Position numbers and translations under genes: made by a program. Positions 58,471 to 64,000 of a stretch of 64,000 nucleotides of DNA are shown in pieces. The stretch is taken from NCBI GenBank assembly GCA_963920575.1, contig OY986968.1, positions 2,805,001 through 2,869,000 of the forward strand. The letters run 5' to 3'. The stretch's first letter is position 1; every line of letters starts with the position of its first letter. The stretch is from Narthecium ossifragum. Its lineage: Eukaryota > Streptophyta > Magnoliopsida > Dioscoreales > Nartheciaceae. Under the pieces are notes generated by a model. The model was not told the origin of the DNA, did no database searches, and saw only the letters and a program-made list of their open reading frames with translations.

Positions 58471-60256
58471 CTGGCCACGAGGAAGAAGTCGCGTTCGTGG
58501 AGGGGAAGATGAGTTGCTTTAAAGAGGAGAAAGGGTCGACGGAGACCCTAGAGGCCATGATGAAGTGGAGGAGAGAGGCTAGGTCTCACGAAAGATTGGA
58601 GGATTTGGGTGGGCGGCGGAAACCCTAGGCGTGGCGAGAGAGAAGTTTGGGAGATATCGGGGGAGAGTGACGATAGGGTCGCGAATGATGGAATAAATTT
58701 TCCATCGGCGGAAACCCTAGTCCCGTGGTCGCTGGAAATTTGAGTCCAGCGACCGCTGGAAACCGTTTCTGGCCCTTTTTGGGCCGGAACCAATTGCTAG
58801 AAAAAGAGCATCTTGGAAAGCATCTTGGACTGGAATTAATGGGGCAGGTTCCAGCGAAACAAACGACTGGAAAATGATTCCAGCGCCCATTTGATTCCAG
58901 CCCAGCCTAGAATGACCTGTTTCCAGGGAAACAAACATGCCCTAAGTCTCATGCTAATCGCTTCCACCTCCAAAGCATCTGAGACCTTGATTGGTTCCAC
59001 CAAAGCCCAATCAACGGATCCCTCATCATCTTTTCCCCACCCTTTTGCACCAACGAGTCCACTGCCCGGATCAAAGGCCCCGTCACAATGTGCCGAAGCA
59101 TATGCTCGCATACTACGCGATATGTCCTCCTTCGACTTCCATGCCAGTATCCATTCCCTCGCCTTCCAAGTTGCCAGACGTGCGACCTCTTCCATGCTGC
59201 TTGGAGCGTTTTCAAAGACAAACTTGTTCCTTGTCTTCCACGGCTGCCAGATGACGTACCCTACCTTTGATTTCTTCTCCTTAAGCTTCTCAACGCTCCC
59301 AGAACGCTGCAACAATTGCTTCCATTGTCTCCACTCCTGGTATGTTCGCATCTCTACATCTCTGCGGAACACCAACTCCCACACCGCGTGCCCGAATGGG
59401 CACTCGACTAGGAGGTGTTCCTGCGACTCCTCTGTTTGATTGCATCTTGGGCATAAGCTAGTCTCACTAGCACTAACTCTATGTAGCGCATGTCTTGTGG
59501 GGATTTTATTGTGGATGAGTCTCCACAAGAAGGCCTTGACCCTCAGGCAAAATGGCCCTGTCCCTCGGGCAAAACGGCCCTGTCCATATACTCTTCCATC
59601 TGAAGCCATCGGAGTTGTCCTCCTTTGTGCTCTGCTTCCTCTATTTCTCATAAAGCATCGAGTAAGCAGAGCGTGAACTCATCATGCCAGATTTGTCGTG
59701 CGTCTAGGAGGCACTATCTCCCTCATGGATCTGAGTTACTAGTATTAGTGATGACGTAGGTTCCGGAAATAGGCGGCGCACCATGCGGGACCTCCAACCT
59801 CCCTCTTTATTAATGAGCTTTCCAACCAGCATTCGATCAGTCACCAAATCCATATTAATGGGGGTGGGCTTTATACCAATAGGAATATCAAATACCCACC
59901 AATTTCTTATGAGATTGATATTGCTTCCTTTGCCGGGTTCCCACTTGAGCTCCTCCCGTAATAAAGGCACTGACCTACGTATGCTTCTCCATACAGGGGA
60001 AGCTTGTTTGCATGGAACGTGGGAAGGCAACGCTCCACGCAGAGGTCTTATCACCCAAGATGACAACCCCCACCCTATATTGGGCTATTAGAATTATAAA
60101 CCATATGCTAACATTTCCAACTGTGGCCTTGTATAAAATGGCTTTAGATATAGAACGAGTATAAATGTTACTAAAGTATATGTGACAAATATATATCTCC
60201 ATACATACATATATTCATAAAGATGGAAGCAAAAAATTAGACGGCTTTCCAACAAA

Positions 60257-61548
60257 CACTACAAGAAAAGATGGATTCGATAGCACATAAAAAATGCTAT
60301 GAAAACTATTCAATAGCATAAAAAATGACTGTTATAGCATGCGGTGCTATCAAAAGTATCGAATTTTCATAACACATTTTCAAAGTTATAAATTTATATC
60401 ATCTAAAAGTAAAGATAGCACTTTAAAAGATATGTGAATATTATAATATAACAACTAATCTAAGCTATGAATTATTTTTCATCGCAATATATAAATGCTA
60501 TGATATACTTATTACAGCATCCAAATAGTGTTTTGATTTATTTATTATATCATCCAATTAGTGTTATATTTTTAATATTATTGCATCCAATTAGTGTTAT
60601 ATTTTTAATATTGTAGCATTCATTTAGTGCTATGCTTTATTTGATATAATATTCAAAAAAATTCATAGGTAAATATCAAACTCAAGCTTAACAATATTTG
60701 AGCGGTAAATATTATTAGCACAATATTCACAAAAATCTATTGTTGTTATAGCATTTTATTATTGCTATTATTGGTTAGGAGCCTTTATAATCACCCATAA
60801 ACTTGTTTAAGTATTGATTTCTTGTGCCCCTAATCTTCTTATATAGCCTCTGGGCAAACCAACTTTCGTGTCACTTCCGATGTGAGACGAAACACTATAT
60901 TCAAATACTGTTAAGCTTTCTTATTATAATATCCTAATAGCGTTATGTTATACTTATTATAACATGCAGATAGTGTTATGCTTAACTTGTTATAATATTG
61001 CAGTAGTGCGTTGTTTTAGTTATTATAGCAGTCTAATAATATTATATTTTACTTATCGTAACTATTAAATAGTATTATGAAATACAAATTATAACATCGA
61101 AATAATACTATGTTTTGCCAGTTATAACAACCACGTAGTGTTATGATTCACTTATTACAGCATGCAAATAATGTTTTGGGAGACTTATTATAGTGTCCTA
61201 ATAGTACTGTTTTTTGCTTATTGTAATGTTCTAATAGTAGCAGGATTCTTGCTTATTGTAATGTTCAAATTTATAGTATTTTTAAATTTATGTTATAAAT
61301 GCACAATTTTTTTTATAGCATTTAGTAAAGAATGTTATGAAACATGTGCTATGATATATGCATTGATAGCATCAACAAATAATATGCTATAAAACATCCT
61401 ATAAAATGTCACCGATCTCTAAATGTCACGACTTCTTTACAAATTTATGACATATTGAATATTTATGTTATTAATACTCAATCTTTAATAGCATTTACAA
61501 ATATATGCTATGAAATATGTGCTATCGAATTCATCTTTTCTTGTAGTG
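60257..61548. mobile_element. Non-autonomous CACTA (En/Spm) element
   Basis: The element starts CACTACAAGAAAAGATG and ends CATCTTTTCTTGTAGTG-like with the same 13 or more bases inverted. It is flanked by AAA at 60254-60256 and 61549-61551, the 3-bp duplication of CACTA elements. Over its 1,292 bp the words ATAGCA/TGCTAT and TAGTGTTAT recur dozens of times on both strands, as expected for subterminal transposase sites, and no transposase is encoded. Confidence 0.92.
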
Positions 61549-61565
61549 AAACCTACTTTAAAGAA

Positions 61566-62021
61566 GGGTAAATTATAGTTTTGGGCCAAGTTTCATTTAA
61601 GGCTACATGGTTTTAAAATTTTCAAATAAGACCTTGGACACCGATACCATCATGTGGGTTGGCGATAAATGGGTCACGTGATTCATTTCTCTCCGAAATC
61701 ACTGACTAGCTAGCATAGCTCCGGATAGGTGTATTAGTATTCGATGCCGGATCTTTGCTAGTTGAAGTCTCGTCATGGAGGAATTTTACAATCGTAAGAG
61801 GATGATCAAAGGGAATGAAGAGGCCGTTTAAACCCTAACCTCTAATCATAACAAACGGTTAAAAGTTTGAAAGGAAATGAGTCACTTGGAATCTTGACGT
61901 CCGTACCCGATGGTCTTATTTGAAATAAAATTCAAATCTCAGGTTTTATTCGAACGTTTTGAAACTACATGCCTAAATTGAAACTTGACCCGGAGCATAG
62001 GTCCAAAACTGTTATTTACGC
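61566..62021. mobile_element. Mutator-type MITE with long inverted repeats
   Basis: The 456-bp element starts GGGTAAATTATAGTTTTGG; the reverse complement of its end starts GCGTAAATAACAGTTTTGG. The inverted repeats extend, with gaps, for about 70 bp or more (AAGTTTCA, AATAAGACC). It is flanked by the near-perfect 9-bp pair TTTAAAGAA (61557-61565) and TTAAAAGAA (62022-62030). Confidence 0.72.
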
Positions 62022-62088
62022 TTAAAAGAAATTATGCTGAAGAATTAAGTAAATGCATATGTACACAACTTTTCTAGGATACAGAAAA

Positions 62089-62571
62089 TCAAGATCCACC
62101 ACCTCCGGCGAGAAAACAATTGCTCATGATCTGCATCAAATGAAACAAGACCACCACTGTCGTCGTCGACAGGCTAAGCGCCACCACCACCGCCATCCCG
62201 ATAGCCAAGCTCGGCCTAGTGTTCATCAGCATGGCTTGCAACAACCCCACGAGCTCCACCACGTCGAAGACATACCTCCTATAGAGCCTCTTCTCCCACT
62301 CCATCCACTCCGGCGGCGCATCGTCATCCATCTCGGCCATCTTCATCTCATGAATCCGCCGCCGGAGAACAATCATGTTCTCATCCACAAGCCGACCGCT
62401 TCCATTATCCGAACCACCACCATGATCACCTTTCTTCGATGCGAAGCCAACATGGCCGGACCACCGGTATCGTCTCACGGTGGCGCCACCACCAAGAGGT
62501 GGCGGTTGGAGGACGTTGAAGGGAGAGTGGAGAGCTGTGAATCTTATGGAAGAGCATTGGAAGGCTTGCAT
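62089..62571 (-). CDS. Conserved plant membrane protein of unknown function
   Basis: An intronless frame of 160 residues. The N-terminal 60 residues are rich in Gly, Ser, Pro and Arg with few acids, compatible with an organelle-targeting peptide, but this is not proven. The conserved part has VLRRRIHEMKMAE (68-80), PPEWMEWEKRLYRRY (87-100) and LQAMLMNTRPSLA (111-123), then one hydrophobic helix at about 122-147. I recall this R-I-x-x-M...EWMxWEK...MNxRPSLA pattern from a plant-specific family with no assigned role. The ATG at 62571 is the first in frame and gives the expected short N terminus. TATATAT at about 62646-62652 upstream could be the TATA box. No lesion is visible. Confidence 0.8.
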   Translation of the reverse strand: MQAFQCSSIRFTALHSPFNVLQPPPLGGGATVRRYRWSGHVGFASKKGDHGGGSDNGSGRLVDENMIVLRRRIHEMKMAEMDDDAPPEWMEWEKRLYRRYVFDVVELVGLLQAMLMNTRPSLAIGMAVVVALSLSTTTVVVLFHLMQIMSNCFLAGGGGS

Positions 62572-62639
62572 GGCTTCAATTAATGAAGCTCACTAATAAT
62601 TCTCAGGTTTCAAAGTCAATATATACAATCATAGACAGC

Positions 62640-63316
62640 TATAAGTATATATGGAAGGAAGGCAAAAGAAGGAAGCAATCGTGTTGAGAGTTGAGACTTG
62701 GCATGCATGCAAACACATCACGTTTTAATCGTTGCATCATATGTACTTAATTAATTGTTTTAAGTTTGCGTCGACATATATATTTGAGGTTCATGCATGT
62801 TAGATATGCTTGCAAGGAACTTGCACGACATCTAAGTAGCTTTGTTTTGACACGCTCCTTAGTTGTAACTTAGGGGTGACGATATGGACTTTTGTCTAGG
62901 GTCTCGTTTATGTGAACGCATTATTAATTTGTAGTACTTTGGTGTGATATTTGATTTTGAATGAAGATGGCTTTTTTATTATTATATATATTCATGTTTT
63001 GTTACAAGGAAATGGAGAAAGTAAACAGGTATTTTTGGTACGTATGACCGGTGCAATGGAAATAGAATTGCACTCCCAATATCAACTGATTCTTCCTCAT
63101 TTCCGCAGACAACACCGAGCCCAGCAGCCACTGTTCCCATAGACCCGCCGGCCCATTGAAGCATCTAGTTGTATCCGGTGGCCTTTCCATTTAAGTTTCT
63201 GACCATTTACCTGCATGCTTGCTTTGGTCTGGTCTTTCATTGAGCAGCAGCATATGTATACTCTCTTACATAGGCGTAGCTTCCACTTAATGCTTCGAGC
63301 AATCGCTTCTTCAATG
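62640..63316. other. Upstream region of the small membrane-protein gene
   Basis: AT-rich, with no coding frame I can support. It probably includes the promoter of the - strand gene at 62089-62571. Confidence 0.4.
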
Positions 63317-63325
63317 GGCCGAAGG

Positions 63326-63456
63326 ATTTTTTTTTTTTTTTTTTTTTTTTAGTTAAGCACGGCAGTGGAGAGAGTACCGGCTGAGGGTGAGAGAGGGTAC
63401 TAACCTTCGAACCCGGGTCCTTCACATGACACCCAAGCTGTCATACCAGACAAGCT
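63326..63456 (-). mobile_element. tRNA-derived SINE with 9-bp TSD
   Basis: The 131-bp element on the - strand ends in about 22 A (T run at 63329-63350 on the + strand). GGCCGAAGG flanks it at 63317-63325 and 63457-63465. Read on the - strand, GGGTTCGAAGGTT resembles the polymerase III B box, about 50 bp after the start, and an A-box-like GCTTGTCTGG lies near the 5' end. Short length, tail, TSD and B box together make a SINE. Confidence 0.85.
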
Positions 63457-63465
63457 GGCCGAAGG

Positions 63466-64000
63466 TTATGTGTAAGGAATCATGTCTAGATTCCATATTT
63501 ATTGACAGTTTTGTTGATTTAATTTTGAAATTAATTAGATTTGTATTATGGCCCATACAAGACTAATTGAGGCAAATTTGGATCAATTACATGCTAATCG
63601 GATCAAGCTAAGAGAGGGCTCTCGGCGGTGATGAAGAACAGAGGAACAGAGGAGAGGGCTGGCCGGTGAAAAAGATAGAGAGAAGAGAAAGCGGCTGAGG
63701 AATAGTGTGAAAAAAAGAAGAGGAGAGGTGGATGTGATTTGACCGGCTGTGAGGGAAGCATATGCATTGACCGGTTGTGAAGAAAGAGAAACAGAGAGAG
63801 AAGTGGCAGACGTGCGGCTGAGTAACAGAGAAGAAGAGAGATGGGTGTGCAGAAGTGAGAGAGAGAGAAGGAAGAGGGTATTGCGTTGACTGATTGCGTT
63901 GACCGGTTGTGAGGAAAAAGGTACAGAAGAAAGAGAGGCCCGGCTGAGGAAGAAAAGAGAGAGAAGAGAAAGAAGAGAGAGAAAGGTATGGCTAAGGGAG
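63466..64000. other. GA-rich low-complexity window end
   Basis: From about 63600 on, the + strand is dominated by GAGAGAAGAG words, with a repeated phrase GATTTGACCGGCTGTGAGG / GCGTTGACCGGTTGTGAGG (about 63735-63920). No gene is seen, and the region continues past the window. Confidence 0.5.

Larger units (their letters stand above)
54138..58942. mobile_element. 4.8-kb DNA transposon, PIF/Harbinger-like, TAA TSD
   Basis: The element begins GGGCACGTTTGTTTC and ends GAAACAAACATGCCC, inverted repeats of 15 bp with one mismatch. It is flanked by TAA at 54135-54137 and 58943-58945. A TAA/TTA duplication is the target of PIF/Harbinger elements. Subterminal regions repeat TGGAATGG/CCATTCC words. 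No transposase was seen; a possible remnant of the accessory SANT-like protein lies at 55109-54736. A 2.4-kb solo LTR sits inside. The element lies within a LINE. Confidence 0.75.
53833..60090 (-). mobile_element. 5'-truncated LINE on the - strand, split by a DNA transposon
   Basis: Two pieces belong together: 60090-58946 and 54134-53833, both - strand. The first encodes the post-RT region (GSNINLIRNWW, TDRMLVGKLI), the zf-RVT domain with KAFLWRLIHNKIPTRHAL and CPRCNQTEESQEHLLVECP, and the start of RNase H (SAHCDGAFDPGSG, DALEVEAISMRL). The second encodes the RNase H end (VKGCHRHGQWAYATG, FYHVPIDSNKLADRLAKL). The break falls exactly at the TAA target duplication of the inserted element. Reverse transcriptase and endonuclease are missing, so it is 5' truncated. 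Frame changes show decay. Confidence 0.82.

Noticed and set aside
1..64000. CRISPR arrays, operons, phage or toxin-antitoxin systems
   Set aside because: All signals are eukaryotic; the repeat arrays seen belong to plant transposons.

Overview
The window is nuclear DNA from a flowering plant. The support is split plant genes with GT-AG introns, a MIR159 precursor, a phosphoenolpyruvate/phosphate translocator, a peroxin-3 gene and a dense nest of plant transposons. The sequence does not settle whether it is monocot or dicot. There are no bacterial features (operons, ribosome binding sites, CRISPR).

Host genes. (1) A PEP/phosphate translocator gene on the + strand, with its 5' end outside the window and eight coding exons from 168 to 11152. 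One 8.8-kb intron is filled with transposon debris. (2) A MIR159 locus on the + strand: TATA box at 24148, hairpin at about 24342-24563, miR159 on the 3' arm. (3) A complete seven-exon PEX3 gene on the - strand, 32998 to 26713, 377 codons. (4) A small intronless conserved plant membrane protein of unknown role on the - strand, 62571-62089.

Transposons make up most of the rest, in nests whose order can be read from target-site duplications (TSDs). At 12.8-22.0 kb a decayed L1-type LINE was hit by a 3.5-kb Mutator-like element (perfect 9-bp TSD) that carries a plant mobile domain (PMD) gene, and separately by a solo LTR (5-bp TSD). At 35.1-52.9 kb lies an almost complete 17.8-kb Ty3/gypsy element of the Tat type (two RNase H domains), with a 5-bp TSD and LTRs that differ at only about eight positions. 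At 53.8-60.1 kb a LINE on the - strand was split by a 4.8-kb element with a TAA TSD, which was itself hit by a 2.4-kb solo LTR. Further on are a CACTA element, a Mutator-type MITE and a tRNA-derived SINE, the CACTA and SINE with exact TSDs and the MITE with a TSD that has one mismatch.

The most unusual object is an antisense accessory gene in the Tat element, between pol and the 3' LTR (51060 to 45936, - strand). Its coding segments join through canonical splice sites with matching phases into one frame of 1082 codons including the stop. It encodes an N-terminal PMD-type domain, a middle part rich in Ser, Lys and acidic residues with a duplicated NLS-like block, and a C-terminal coiled coil. 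A solo LTR interrupts its first exon without having damaged the flanking frame. PMD sequence also occurs in the unrelated Mutator-like element at 13 kb, so two classes of transposon in this window carry the same domain.
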